Notes: generated from the letters alone by a model not told the origin. 64,000 nt of DNA from Calonectria ilicicola (GCA_020809705.1 CP085832.1:3906001-3970000), one strand, 5' to 3'; shown: positions 42,735 through 56,257, counted from the stretch's first letter. Numbers and translations are program-made.

Positions 42735-45700
42735 ATGAAGATGGCCATTTTAAAGCCAATGTGGCTTCTGCTACTTGCCTTCCTTGCAAGTCTTTGCAGT
42801 GGCTACTTGGGTATCCAGGATGACAGGGCTATACTTGGGATTAACAATCAATACGAGGGTGTTTGCTATACCTACGTTTCCGTCTACCCTGTGCTTGCAG
42901 ATCCTGGGGGGAAGGGGTATGTGACAATCACAAAGGGATATCCTGGTCCAGTCCCGGTAACCCACACCATACCACCTGCACCAGATGAATATGGCCTTGC
43001 CATTGTTCAGGAGCCAGCACCTGACTCGAACAACGTCATTGTTGTTCCACCAAAGGCCCCAAACTCATTCGTGCTGGTAATTGAACCATATCAAGGAGAA
43101 GGCGAAATAACTATTCCAATTACAGTCATTGTTCCGCCAAGATTTCCCTTTCCTGGTTTATTACGAGTCCAAACGCCAGCTGCAGGGAACAATGGAATGC
43201 CAGGCGCTGATGTTACGCTTCAACCCGCTAACCCATCGGATTACGTTACGGTTATTAGGTATACAGTTGTATCTACTCTGATGGCCTACCCGGAGTGGAT
43301 AACAATATCCCCAAGTGGTACAAATCCAGGGACCGTTATCATTCAGACACAGGCGCCAATTCCAGAAGGTGATCTTGGGCAAGGAATAACCTTAGAGCCG
43401 ACGCATGCTGGCGGGTTCGTTACGATTATTGAAGCAGGAGATGTCTTTGAGATAGGCACTGAACCGATTCGAATTACAATCCCGCCAGATGGTACAAATC
43501 CTGGAACAGTGATTATTCAAACTCCAACTCCCGAGTCTCATGGAGCTGTTGGTCAAACAGTAACCCTCTCCCCGGGGGATGAGAATGGGTTTATTACAGT
43601 GATTGAGCCTGGAAATGGGAACACTGCTCCTGTACGACTCACAATTTCGCCAAGTGGAACTAATCCGGGGACCATCATCATACAAACGCCACCACCATCC
43701 ATAAACCCAGGATAGCCAGCGTCGGGAAATGTGCCCGGAGGTGGGCCCTTTGTCACACTGACAGGAGCTTATAACCCTAACAATGGGGCAGGGTATCAAA
43801 CGGGAAGAGAGACAATTACAATCCCTCCAGAGAACGGAATGCCAGGCACTGTTATTATTTTGACACCAGGAGTTCCAGGGCAGGGAAACGGAGCAACCAA
43901 CGGAGAACCTGGAACTGGTGGTATATATCATGAAGAGGGATCTCCTGGCAGTGGCAGTAATAATGGTGGAACTGGCAATCCAGAAAACGGAAGTATTGGA
44001 AACGGATCCTCGAATTCAGGTGGTGGTTCGGAGAGTAATTCCCAGGGAAACGGATCTGGGAGTGGAACCAGCCAAGGTAGTCCCAATGGTGGTGGTGGTT
44101 CGGGCGCAAATTCCGGAGATGTTGGCTTGGAAGGTAATCCTTCTGATCAAGGCGGTTCTCAAGGTGGAGATGCCTCAGGAAATGGTGGGAATTCGCCAGG
44201 TCAAGCCGGGTCTCCCAGCGGTCGAGGTTCTTCGAATGGAGGGTTATCCAACAACGGAAATCCTGGCCAAGGAGGCAGCTCCGGGGCGGGTAGTTCTGGC
44301 GGAAATGGAAACTCTGGGGATGACGGAGATCAGTCCGTAGAGGGTGAACCTGACAGCAATGGTGGCGAAATCACAACCGAGCCAACCAATCTTAACCCCA
44401 CTTCAAGAGGCGTCGGAGCGTCTGATGGTGGAGGTATACTGGGAGGAGATGTCACAACGAAAGCCATCCTCAGCTCTCGACGTCTCCATACTAGTTCGAC
44501 CAAAAGGAACAACGGAAAGACAACTTCGACCAAGGTTAGTAGAGTTTTGGGTCCACTGGAACAGCTAGTAGACGAACGAAACATGTCTCATCAAACGACG
44601 GGGGATCAGGGCAAACGATTGAAGGAGGAGGAGTTGATGCCGGTTCTGGGACAGGAACTGGCCCCATACTTCGTCAAACTTCAACCTTTGGGAATCCGAC
44701 CATCGGTCCATCAAAATCACCTTCCTTAGTCACCTACTAATCGACAAAATGGACGACTAAACAACTAGTTACACGAGCGAGTACTGTCATTCTTACAGTA
44801 ACAAAAACTCGTTCCCACATTACCTCCATGCGGAAAAGCACTCAAAAGGCCACATTCACTACAAAAAGTAATCAAATAATTACCGCCACATTGACTCTGA
44901 CAACACAAAACACTATTTTCACAAGGACCACCACTTACACCTCCACGGATGCCAATCAATCCGAAAGTCTGGCTGGCTCTGGAGACCAACAAAGTCGATC
45001 TTCGACTGGGTCTTTCACATCGGCTTCAAGCAAATATAATTCAGTACAAGTAACACGGAGCTTGTCAACAAGTTCTCGAGATTTTGGGACAACCTCTTCT
45101 GTGCTTGCGACTGAGGTATCGATATCCGGATCAACACAGATGCAAAGCATCGCTACATCAATGAGGTCATCACTGGCGACAAGCACTGGACTTCTGGATA
45201 CAACGGGGCAGTCTTTAGCTGGCACTAGAAGTATAAACCCGGGAACCAGCACGTTGGAGATGACTGGGTCTGTGTCTGTTCTGAAAACTACAAGTACCGG
45301 AATGACTACTATAAGTGCAAGTGACAGTGCAATATCTACAGAGACACAAACAAAGCCTCTGGACGGATCGTTTGGTGAACAGGGCGACACGGTGACGTTG
45401 TCTAGTATGCCGGGAACCCTTGCTAGTACATACTCTACGGCTGCCCAACTATCGACGACTTTCGGATTGACTACGATGGGACAAACTACCCCGAACACTT
45501 TGATTTCTACAACAACGTGGGTAGAAACTTGGCTGCCGCCATCCACAGGTTTCTCCGTGGATGGTTCTACCAGTATAAAAATATCTGGAGGAACCACATC
45601 GTTCTTAAGCATGTTGACATCAATGGCGTCAACATATACCCAGGTTTCGAATATAGGAGCCACGGAGACAACAATGTTGCAATCTACTGCTAGTACAATT

Positions 45701-48700
45701 ACTCAAACAATTACTGGAAGTGTTGTGCCGGTCTCCACCAGTACACAGATGGAAACACAGTCCATTTCGGGTACGGATGGTGGTATTAGTCTCGAAGGAC
45801 AAATAACTTCTCTACCTACCTCAGTAGAGTCCGCTGCAGTCACATCGCAAAGTACTCAACCATCGAGTCTTACCCTTCAGAACACTTTTATGGAATCAAT
45901 TACTGGAAGTGGTAGTTTCATCTTGACCACTGCAAACATGCAGACTTCGTCCATCACAGCAAATTCTCCCACGGGTGACTCTGAGACTGTTATTGGAACC
46001 ACGCTTACTCAGAAAATAACAGGAACTGATGGGTCTATATCTGTGATGACTTCATTAGAGTCTCAGTCGTTTACGTCATGGGAGAGCTCGCTGAGTGGAT
46101 TCAGCGACAATAGAACGCTGCCATTGTCGACAAATAGCTTTTCCTCCACACTGCCAGGTGATACCCAAACTATGAGCACTGCTGACCAAAATAGTCAGGT
46201 ACAGTATTCTTCTACCGGAACAGCACAAGGTAGTGACATCATAAGTGGACAATTTGGGGCTACTAGTACAAGTAATGGTTCTCAAATCACCAGTACTTCG
46301 GTATACTCATCGTCCTTCGATTCTGTCATGCAAAGCGTTAATTCAGCTACAATAACATCCGGTCCCAGCTATTCAAATACAACTGGAAATACATGGACCG
46401 CTTCTAGCCAACTGACTTTGGCCTCGTTACAGAGCACAGATCAAGGCAACGAAACAATCGCAGGCCAGACGGAATTAACAGGGTCCACAAGCCAATCTAC
46501 CGTCGATCAAGTAAACACGACTGGGGAAACGATTGCTTAGACAGCTGTCGGGGGATTAAGCAGTACGAGCGCACAAGTTTCAACATACTCTCAGTCAACG
46601 GGTATTGTAACAATATTTTCAACTTCATTGAGTTCGAACGCAGATATGGGTAGTTTTTCGGCCACCGGACAAAGCGAAACGTTTGTTACAACCAACATAC
46701 AGAGTGAGGAAGGAAGCACCGAGTCTGTCACAGTCATTCAGGGACAGACTTCAGATAACGCACCGACAACACAGACTGAAGGCCAGGGTTTGACAACAGG
46801 GGTGATGCCCAGCAGTGATGTCTGGACTACAATTTCGGATACAGTCTCATATAATAGCTTATCTATAACTATAAGTACTACACAAAGTTTGGGCAGCGAT
46901 ACTGTGGTATCCTCAACTACTCAAGTTACAGAATCCGGAATGTCGTTTCAGGACACGGGCTCTGCAATAAGCACGAGTACAAGCGACAGCCAAAGCCAAG
47001 TAGAGTCAACGGCTACTGTTTCTTCGACAAGTTCCCTGCAATATATTAACACGGCATCATCTGGGATTATGAATTCAAATACTGGAGCTGATATAACAGC
47101 ATCAGAGACCAGTTCATTGGGAACTGTCTCGGACCAAACCAGTAGTACTGTAATAACTAGAATTGTTTCGTTAACTTTGGGATTACCAACTAGCGTTTCT
47201 GCATCTACTACGGACGATTCGACTACAATAGATATAAACACTTCGCGACCTTTGATTTCAGTCATTATGTCAACAACGGACAATGGTATTAGCGATACTA
47301 GTTCCCTCGTGGCATCAACTTCAGGTGCTGTATCTACGTCTGCCTCGGCTTCATCTAGTTCTGGATCTAGTTTTACAACAGCTGGTCTCACAACATTAAA
47401 TACTGTAACGTCTACCTCTACCACCTCGACCTCCACAATAGCTGTCTCTACAACATCTATCTCAACATCCAATCCTACAACGGCTGCCAACTCCTCAGGA
47501 AGCTCTTCTTCTGGAACCACAACTTCCAACACAGCTGTAACGATTTCTGTTTCCGGCTCCGCTGTTGGTTCTACAACGAGTTCGAAATCAAGTACGACAG
47601 TTAGTAGTTCTGTTTCCAGCGCTACGGCAATTTCTACAGTGGGATCTGCATCCGGATCTACATTTTCTAGCGGGGCTTCTAGCTCTTCAACCACTTCTGC
47701 AAATACTTCTATAGCTAGTTCCAATTCGAGCTCAGCTACCAGTTCCGTTATTACATCTGGATCAGTTACTACATCTGGATCCGTTACCACATCGTCCAAG
47801 ACAACAAGTGCTAGTGTTAGTTCTTCAACTTCATCTACATCTACGAAACGGCAGCGACTACAGGGTCATCTACGTCAACATCAACGTCTACTTCCACCAG
47901 TGCAAGTGCCACAGCCACACTAGGTCCCGCGTTTAGCTGTGATACCTACGCTTATGGGCTACTGGTAACACCGTTGTTAGTCACATCGTTGACAAAATTT
48001 AATCTGGCCACCGGAGCAGGTCTTAATATTTCATTAAATATTGGACTTGGTGGATCAGTGACCGCGATCGGCTACAACACAATAGACAACTATATCTATG
48101 GAATTATGACTGACCCGCTTGTGGTTCTGAATGGAACTGAAATCTTGGGCGCAGGATCCCAGATTGTCAAAATAGCTTCAGATGGATCCCACCAGCTACT
48201 GAGTGGAAGGATAGAAAACAATAGGGGAGTGTTAATGGGAGATGTAGACTCTTTTGGTCACCTCTGGTTATCTGACACTGGTGCAAATTGGTGGGAGTTT
48301 GATGTGTCGTCATCTTCTTCATCTACGTACGGCAAATTGATCAACAGCGGAGCCACAACAGGGTTACCTATGGCGGTGAATGATTGGGTGTATGTACCTG
48401 AGGGAGGTGCCTATCTTTATGCTGTTCCACCAACGGTTATCAATTTATTCACCGCCCCAACAATATATCGCTGGAGCACAACTACGTATGCGTGGTCTAC
48501 CTACAAAACATATAGCATTCCCTCCAGCCTAACCACTCTTTTGTCAACAGCATGGGGTGGCATGTACACATCCGTCAATGGATATCTCTATACGGGCGAT
48601 ACCGTACTTGGTACTATTTAAAAATGGCCTGTTGCACCTTCCTCCAGCTCCATCACCTATATTGCTAATGGACCCCTGCTTTTATCTGATGGTGCCCGAT

Positions 48701-48723
48701 GTGCCAATGCTGCGAGTGTTTAA
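42735..48723 (+). pseudogene. Large mucin/adhesin-like cell-surface protein with DUF6923 domain, multiply disrupted
   Basis: A gene of about 1,990 codons can be followed from MKMAILKPMWLLLLAFLASL (signal peptide) to TAA 48721-48723. Order: N-terminal beta-rich repeats with the core PSGTNPGTVIIQTP (43300-43900); a Gly/Asn/Ser-rich stretch (43900-44400); a very long Ser/Thr-rich mucin-like region (44830-47930), suited to dense O-glycosylation; and a C-terminal DUF6923 domain (CDTYAYGLL, AIGYNTIDNYIYGIM, LMGDVDSFGHLWLSD, ending IANGPLLLSDGARCANAASV). Breaks: TAG 43713, TAA 44738, TAG 46538 and TAA 48619, plus frame changes near 44490-44580 and 47846. Sequence on both sides of each stop continues the same composition and domain, so this is one gene, not five. 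Intact relatives are secreted or wall-bound adhesins. All stops could derive from CAG/CAA by C-to-T change. Confidence 0.85.
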
Positions 48724-49366
48724 CCAACGGTTTTGCATTCTTATGGCCTAGCTTCACGTAAGAGAATTGCTGCAAATATCAAATCTCTTTCATAGAGGCT
48801 GAAAAGAGATGGAGATCCTAGTTACCAAGACTAGTCTTATTGTTAATAAATATATCGACATGAATTTCAGTTCCATATCGAAGAGAGCCATAGTTTCCTT
48901 GCCTGAGACTATATTTTGAGAAAAGGATGCCTTGCGGTATTCCAACTTGGTTTCTGCTTAGATCTATCTAAGCACGTAGAAACAGGGATCATAATCACTC
49001 TACTAAATTTGTAGATCTGGGTATATGTTAGTGGCCGAATTAGACAAAGCTTGATACACAACAATGTTGACAATTATAATTTAGAGCCAGCATGGAACGT
49101 TATGCCTATAGCAAGAAGATTGGTATAGAGAAAATAGAATTACCAGAAAAGCTGCCCGCTGTTCTTGATTTTCCAATACCCAGCAGTTATATTTCCATCC
49201 ATACTTCTAATCGCGCGTTTTCATATCTCAATCGTGTGGCCGTTTATGGTTTACATCGACCGTAACAGCCGTTGCTTTTTTACCATCGCTATCCTGATAT
49301 TAAATCAGCCAAGATTCCTGAAAGACAAATATCATCAACTGTGGAGTTGTTTTCACAGTGCAAGGG
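48724..49366. other. Intergenic region, no gene seen
   Basis: AT-rich 3' flank of the DUF6923 pseudogene. Frames near 49165-49613 on the plus strand are short and lie opposite the small secreted-protein gene. Confidence 0.5.
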
Positions 49367-49582
49367 TTATCTGTTTACCTTAGCAGTGTTTACGACCACG
49401 TCTACGCCGGGAACGTCAATTTTGACAGACTTGTCGCGCTCAGCGTTGGGGTTCCTGCGGGAAACTTTCGCCATTGGCGGCCCCGGCCGTGTAGTGTGGC
49501 GGTCCGGAAAACGCGTTGTTGGAATGGCTAGACTGCCAGAGATAAGGGCAACAACAAAAAGCGAAATTGTTGTGAACTTCAT
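49367..49582 (-). CDS. Small secreted protein (71 aa), unknown
   Basis: The ATG at 49582 is chosen because it starts a clean signal peptide (MKFTTISLFVVALISGSLAI); the frame continues open upstream to 49696, but that part is not signal-like. The mature part is about 50 residues, basic, Cys-free, with a dibasic site (KVSRR) and a C-terminal segment rich in Val and Asp (VKIDVPGVDVVVNTAKVNR). No known family. It could be a small effector-like or signalling peptide, or a precursor cut at RR. Short length and lack of homology leave room for chance, though the signal peptide is convincing. No intron seen. Confidence 0.55.
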   Translation of the reverse strand: MKFTTISLFVVALISGSLAIPTTRFPDRHTTRPGPPMAKVSRRNPNAERDKSVKIDVPGVDVVVNTAKVNR

Positions 49583-51800
49583 TGCGATTGTTGCAGTAAT
49601 AAATGTGATGTGATCTGTCGTTCTGACGGTAGAAAGATGACCTGGTCGGGAGGAAACGAGATAATGAAGAATGTCTCGTTTTTCATGAACGATCAAATTC
49701 TAATGGAAAATCCCCTATGAAGATTATATACTTGTTATTCACATTCAGTGGCGGCTCGGGCTCAGTATTCAAATCAAGCACGACCCTTCTCGTGAAAAGT
49801 ATTTTTAAGTCAACATGCATCCACACCTCGCATCGTACGCTATATAGTTGTAGACTATGAACTTTGAGCAGCGGAAAACTCTGAATTTATCATTCGCTTT
49901 TAGTTACAACCGTTGGAGTAACGGTGACATCCATTCATGGGGCCATTCATTGACGGAGCTATCTTATACAATGTGCTGTGCTATAAGAAAAGGAAAGACA
50001 TAGTCAGGTAGATGAACTGTGGCTGGCCTGGTCCGGAAAAATAGAGGCTGGATTTCCCCTCGATCTGCTGAGAAACTCAAATCTCCAAGGAGGGTCAATT
50101 GAATTCTTCACGTATTCTTTTACTTTGAATCCATCTTGACTTGATGCTCAATGACGTAAAATCGTACTGTCTACCGAATCCGCTCGAGTGGAACATAATT
50201 TTACCGTGATCTGATGATATTGGTACATTCCCTTTTGTGGTCACACACAAGGTCTGGTAGAGGTACCATAATGGCCGGGAATTTCCCCGTGCAACTATAA
50301 TGCAGAGGCTATTATCCTATCAACCATTGGAAATGCCACGACATAGACAAGTGCAGAATGCTTACTATTTATCATCTTCATTCGATTAGTTTGGATGCAA
50401 GATTTTCAGCGATTTGACGAGCAGAAGAAAAGAAGAAAATGATGAAATTGCACTAGAAAAAAGGTTTCGTGACTTTTGGGTGACTGATACAGACTTCTAT
50501 GACGTGCGGTCACTAACATGAACGCATGTTAAGAATTATAAGGTGTTTAAGTGGACAGGGGATGACAATGGGAGATCTTTGATATCTGCAGATGCTTATT
50601 ACAGTTCAAAGGATTTGTAAAATGGGTATCGTTTCTGCCAAGCTCCCCAATGAACGAAAACCCGCATGGCAAGCTTTTGAGACGCTGTGGTCCCATCTTA
50701 GAATGTGACGTGCATTCGAAGGTTGACGGGTAGTTTTTCGGGGCAATTTATTTCCTGTCTTGCGCCCCAGCTGCCAAAAAGACTAACCCTAAGACCCAAC
50801 CCTGCGCATTACCTTGGGTCTCATTCGGAGTTACTTTTCCACAACAGCTTCTCTGAAATGGGGTTCCTCGGCATGCATTGGATGAAATCGGACTATGTTC
50901 AGTTGACCCCTGCAAGATGCCGAGAGCGCCCGCTTATTGCGTCAGGGCTGTCGCTGTGCGATCGGCAAGATACCGAGAATCGTCGCAAGGCCATCATGGC
51001 TCGTAAACCTCACCCTTCTAGCTTGACCAATTGATATAATACATCAGCCCTCCGATTTAGCGCCTGTACCACAGCGTCTAATGTTCCCACTTCAATTTTA
51101 CCAAGATCACCTGAGTAGGAGGAGGGATAAGCCGGTCCAATTAATGCACCGACATGGCTCTTGGGCGGGCTGCATTGGGTATGGGATTGAAAAGCGTAAA
51201 TCATCAGTCATCGTCGTCGATAGCTAGGCGATCCATTGCGGCCCTTGCAAGCCGCAGACAAAGAAGATGATATATAGATGAGAGGCTCGCGCCTAAGACT
51301 TGATATACGTGCTAGAAACCTGCTTTCAAAACAAGATCAAAGCCCTTATTAGCTGTGATGGGAGTGACTGCATGTCGAGAAGGTGAATTATTATTACTGT
51401 TGTTATTGGCACCAAAGGAGTTATTTTTATTCGAGATCGCCGCCATCTCTTACATAATCCACTGTGATCTAAGTCTGAATCGGAGGTGGAAAATGCGGTC
51501 CATGTGGCCCTCTCCAAGATTTTTAGGTGGAGGTGAGCTATGCGAGAACCCCGCCTTTGCTAACCAGTCGTGACACATAAGTCCGCAATGAATTCCGATT
51601 TAACGGTGAGATGCCGCAAGCGTTTCCGTAAGGCGGTATCACTGAATATCTATGGGATTTTAGCCTAAGATTAAAATAGTGATGGGGCCATCCCAAAAGC
51701 CCGATAGTAAGAAGCAATTCTTCCACGTCGTTTTTTTAAGTATCCGCAAACCTACTAGCTGACATTTGCATCAACGCGGTAAATTTTGTTGTAAAAGAAA
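49583..51800. other. 2.2 kb intergenic region, no gene seen
   Basis: AT-rich. Short open frames (for example 50705-51034) have no family features. A possible promoter for the MFS gene lies in the last 100 bp. Confidence 0.5.
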
Positions 51801-53381
51801 ATGCCGGAGTCCAACACTAAAGAAGAGGTTGAATTCATCGAGTTAAAGAACGATGCGTCAATGATCGACTCGCCAAGAGGGTCTAGGGTTGATCTAGACG
51901 CCCAAAAGAGCTTGATGCGCAAGCTAGACTATCGGATGATGCCCATCTTCTTTGTAATGTACTTTATGAACCATTGTCAGTATCTGCTACATACTCGTTT
52001 CCAGCTTCATTGCTCATATGCCACTATCTTAGGGGATCGGAACGGCTTACCACAAGCGCGACTTGATAATATCGAAGAGGACATTGGGCTTCAGGGAAAT
52101 CAATACAATGTCTGCATATCCATATTGTACGTGGGATACTTACTAGCTGGAATCCCCTCAAACATGCTTTTGACTCGAGTCCGACCATCAATTTATCTTG
52201 GCGTTTGCATGTGTGGCTGGGCCATCGTTTCCGCATGCACTGCCCTGGCTACAAGCTACCACACAATGGTTATCCTGAGATTGTTTTTGGGCTTCTTGGA
52301 AGCGCCTTTCTATCCTGGAGCAATCTATATGCTGAGTCGATTTTACACCAAGCGAGAAGTTGCGACTCGCTTGGCTTTACTGTACTGCGGTCAGCTCTGC
52401 TCCAGCTCATTCTCTGGCTTGATCACGGCTGGCATCTTTGCGTCTCTATCCGGCCACCGTGGACTGCACGGATGGCAATGGTTAGTTTTCAGAATCGGTA
52501 CAACTTCATCCTACTGATTTCGAGCAATGGCAGGCTTTTTATCATTGAAGGAACGGTGACCTTTGGTGTTGCTGTCATTGCTGTGTTCGTTCTGCCAGAT
52601 AATCCCGGCTCAACACCGTGGATGACGCATGCCGAAAATTTGTGCGCAGTAATCAGGATTGAAGAGGATGCCGTAAATGAGCTGCGACATGAAACTCCTA
52701 TGGAAGGTTTCATGAGCGCAATTAGGGATTACAAAGTTTGGATTTTCATGTTGATGCAAAATTTGCATTTCTCGGGCATGTCCTTTAACCAATTCTTCCC
52801 AACTTTGGTCAAGACGTTGTGAGTACGAATCATTCATTTTTGTGCCTATAACTAACTATCGTAATAGGGGATATGGAAACATTGAGACTCTGCTTCTGAC
52901 TGCACCTCCATACGTATTTTCCGCTTTATTCTCACTTGCGTTCGCCAGGTCATCCGGATACTTTAATGAGAGGACATGGCATATCGTCGGTGGCAATTTG
53001 CTAGGTATACTCGGCTTCGTTCTTGCCTGTGTAACTACCGGTACTGCTCCTAGGTATGCAGCATGTTTTATTTTTGCAGCAGGATCCTATTGTACTGGTA
53101 GCATAATCCTTGGTTGGGCGGCCACAAACACGGCAGACTCCCACGAGAAAAAAGCCGTGACAATGGCCATGGTAAACTTCTCAGCCGTCCTGGCAAATGT
53201 ATACACTGCATATCTTTGGCCTTCGTCGGATGGGCCGAGGTACCTCATGGGACTTGGCTCTAGTGCTGGGTTTTGCGGTTTATGCATGATCTCAGCCGTC
53301 GCCGCTATGATAGCCTTCAAACGAGAGAATGCAAAGCGATTGAGACAAGGTGGATCGGAGGTAAACTTATATGTGCTTTAG
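51801..53381 (+). CDS. MFS transporter, DAL5/allantoate-permease-like (ACS family, 473 aa)
   Basis: Exons 51801-51975, 52033-52480, 52534-52818 and 52868-53381 total 1,422 nt; all three introns join in phase (YFMNH-WDRNGLPQARLDNI, GWQW-LFIIEG, VKTL-GYGNIETL). Typical ACS-family features are the cytosolic start ending RKLDYRMMPIFFVMYFMN, the RNGLPQAR loop after helix 1, GIPSNMLLTRVRPSIYLG, the helix 4-5 loop RLFLGFLEAPFYPGAIYMLS, the PWMTHAEN central loop and GWAATNTADSHEKKAV. About 12 membrane helices. The family carries organic anions such as allantoate, nicotinate, pantothenate or oligopeptides by proton symport at the plasma membrane; the substrate here is not predictable. Convergent with the next transporter. 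Confidence 0.92.
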
Positions 53382-53917
53382 ACGGAAATAAAGTTTGCAC
53401 GTTAGTACTTTGTTTAGTCTTGCAAGTAGTTGAGGCAGTATCGAAGTACAACATCTGCATTCCTCACAGAGCAATGTCGTTGTGTGTTGGGTAAATCTAA
53501 TATATTCGGTTCAACAGATGAAATATACGTGGGCAAAATCGTCACTTAGGCTCTTTTCCCCATTCAAGAAAAAGACTCTACACTCACTGCTAGTTCCCAA
53601 GTGCGAATTGCACTTTAGTTGCTTCGCATTTGAAACGAATTTTAACGAAACAATTACTTCATACGATACAATGTATTGAACCTATCATCTATTTGTCACA
53701 GCATAGGCAGGTGGCCCTGATAAATCTGAGTGTTAATACATGTGCATGTATAGCCTGAGGCGCTAAGCAACGTCTTCGAGTTCCTTCGCCCCTGCTTTAA
53801 TCGATTCATGAGTAGATACAGCATCGTCTGAAACTGGTTTCCTTTCCTTTAGTTGCATCCAAACAGCCTTGTGTGTCGGTTGCATAAATAATGCATCCAT
53901 AGCCTCAAGAGACAACC
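53382..53917. other. Convergent intergenic region between two MFS genes
   Basis: 3' flanks of both transporter genes. No other gene seen. Confidence 0.6.
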
Positions 53918-55481
53918 CTAATCAATTTTTAGCTCAATAAATCTTGTTTGAAACGGATGAGGAGCATTCAAACCTTTGGTTTCGGGCACAAAAAAGAATG
54001 CCCAAATTCCCATCAAAATCACGATGCCTCTAAAAACAAAATATGTACCATACCCTAAGCCAGTAATCATGAATGGTGTGACACGTGCGATGAAGAAGGA
54101 GCCGATCCAGGTGCTAGCGGTAGTTATCGACACACAGAGCATTCTAATATCGAGTGGAAAGATTTCGGCAGCGTAGGTCCACGTAATGCCTTGCCAGGTA
54201 GCGCAAATCACGAACGCATTGAGATATATGCAAACCATAGCGAAGTATCCCCAACCGTCTTGCTGCACTGCCCCAGCGGCAGCTCGTGAGGCAGGGTCTG
54301 CCTTAAACACATAGCCGCCTACATACCAGAGAGGCAATGAACCCAGAAAGGCCCCATAGATCAAACCTTTACGCCGCCCGAGGCCCTCGACAATGAAAAG
54401 CGTGAAGATCACCATTCCGAGCATCTTTGCAACACCATAAATCCCTGTACTAAACAACTTTGTAGAGGTACCGGTTACCCCCAAAGTCTCGAAAATGCGG
54501 GGAGAGAAATAGGTCATGACGTTGGTACCAGTGAAGCTCTGCAAAAACATCAGAAACGCCCCAACGCCCACTCTATTGCGGGTGCCTTTGCTCATTAATT
54601 TCTTGAACTGTTTCGTCTTACTTAGACGATTTGTGCTTCTTTCTTCAATTTGTTGACGAATGTCATTCATCTCCTTCCTAATGAATGCGTGTTCAGCTGG
54701 AAGGCCACGAATGTACACCAGCACCTTTTCAGTATCATCAAACCTGTCTTTGCGAGCAAGCCAGCGTGGAGACTCAGGGCAGCAGAAAATCCCAACTGCT
54801 AGAACCGTAGCCGGAACCAGCTGAAGCCCAAGGGGAACAATCCACTGTGCCCGATCCTTCACATCAATGGTGCGATCTGTCGCATAGTTGATCCAAAACC
54901 CGAGCATGGAGCCGGTCTGGGAGGTGACTTCAAAGATGCCGACAAGACGACCACGGATGCTTGGCGGGGCTATTTCAGCTATATAAACCGGGACAGTAAG
55001 AGTCGCGGAACCAATCCCGAATCCCGCAATAGCTCGTCCGGCGATTATCATGCCAGTGCGTCCATCGGAGGCCACCATGAGAGAAGCGCCAATTATGAAC
55101 ACTAAGCAAGCAAACAGTACGGCCTTACGTCTGCCAAAGTACTCGGCAATGGGAAATGTGCAAAATGCTCCTGCAAATGCACCAAGTTGGAATGTCGAGA
55201 CGATATTGGCTTGAGTATTGTCCCTTTCATAGTCGGTCATGGAATCCATTCCAAAATCCCGAGTGAAGGAGTCAAGAGCCATTGTGCCACCTATCACCGC
55301 TGTGTCATACCCCACTACGATATTGTAATTTAGTATTTGGATTGAAATGAAGGCCTAGAGTTTCCAAAGATTTTGATCACCTACATCCAAGTGCTGCCAT
55401 AGAAGCAGCCAATGCAATCCAGTGGATTGTCCAGTTTCGGATCTCGGGGGGTTCGTCATTTTTCGCATGTGTAGCGGTCAT
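53918..55481 (-). CDS. MFS sugar/quinate-type transporter (497 aa)
   Basis: Minus-strand exons 55481-55385 and 55314-53918 total 1,494 nt; the intron (GTAGGT...TCGTAG) joins as MAALGLGYDTAVIGG, restoring helix 1. Sugar-porter signatures are present: G-R-R in AEYFGRRKAVLF, GRAIAGFGIGSATLTVPVYI, AEIAPPSIRGRLVG, PESPRWLARK, GLGRRKG, and PETKGLN near the C-terminus. Twelve membrane helices. The motif order and TWQGITWTYAAEIFPLDIRM resemble quinate and related polyol/sugar permeases of filamentous fungi. Substrate is inferred only to the family level. The promoter region lies upstream at 55482 and beyond. Confidence 0.92.
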
Positions 55482-56257
55482 TCTTTTTGTGTCGATGTGT
55501 CTCTGAGTTCAAGTAGGGCAAGATGAAATTGGAGATATGAAAACACTAATCACAGAGACAATGAACAACCTTATAGTCGTAGAGAAGGTGGAAGGAAATC
55601 ATGGTCACATTGCCTGTAATTATTGTTCTACGCCCCTACTCTTCAATAATACTAGCACAGGCTTGGCAGAACATATAATTGGTCGGCAAAAGTAAGTAGC
55701 ATCATTAAAGCCTGTTGTTCGTCCTGGATACCCCGACCCCGTACTGTATCTAAGCCAATGACAATATATAACATCGTTGCGATGATAACCCCACGGGGTA
55801 AGATCGCGGGGTAATGTGGCATTTTCTATGGAATTCAATGTAACCTCACCAAGGGTAAGAGTAGTTTTGGGTGCCAAACCTGTCATTTTTGTGTGGAAAA
55901 GGCGACGTCGGTAAGATGCCGTGAATTTGTGGGAACATTCCGAAGGATCATCCGGAGGCTAACCAATTAGCCAAGACACAACATTCGCCCACCAGTCCAA
56001 GATATTTAACAAGTTAGCAGCAATATTGCCGCTTGATTTAAAAATGACAAGCTCTAAAATATCAGTGATTCATTAAGATATATTAGTCTTGCTTCAACCG
56101 GATGGGGTCACTGAAGAAAAACACCGGAAACCAAATCGCTTGTAGTTCTGCAAATGTGTGCTCATATTTCGTCCTTGTCCGAAAATAAAAACATACGATA
56201 AATTAAAATAAAAACGAATGATGATTTTTTTATCCCACTAGTGATCCATGATACCAA
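55482..56257. other. Intergenic region, no gene seen
   Basis: Promoter side of the sugar transporter and 3' flank of the next minus-strand gene. An open frame at 55620-55886 has no family features. Confidence 0.5.

Noticed and set aside
46948..47799. 283-codon minus-strand frame opposite the Ser/Thr-rich region
   Set aside because: Antisense of a low-complexity Ser/Thr region; Val/Glu/Asp-rich composition is the expected mirror.
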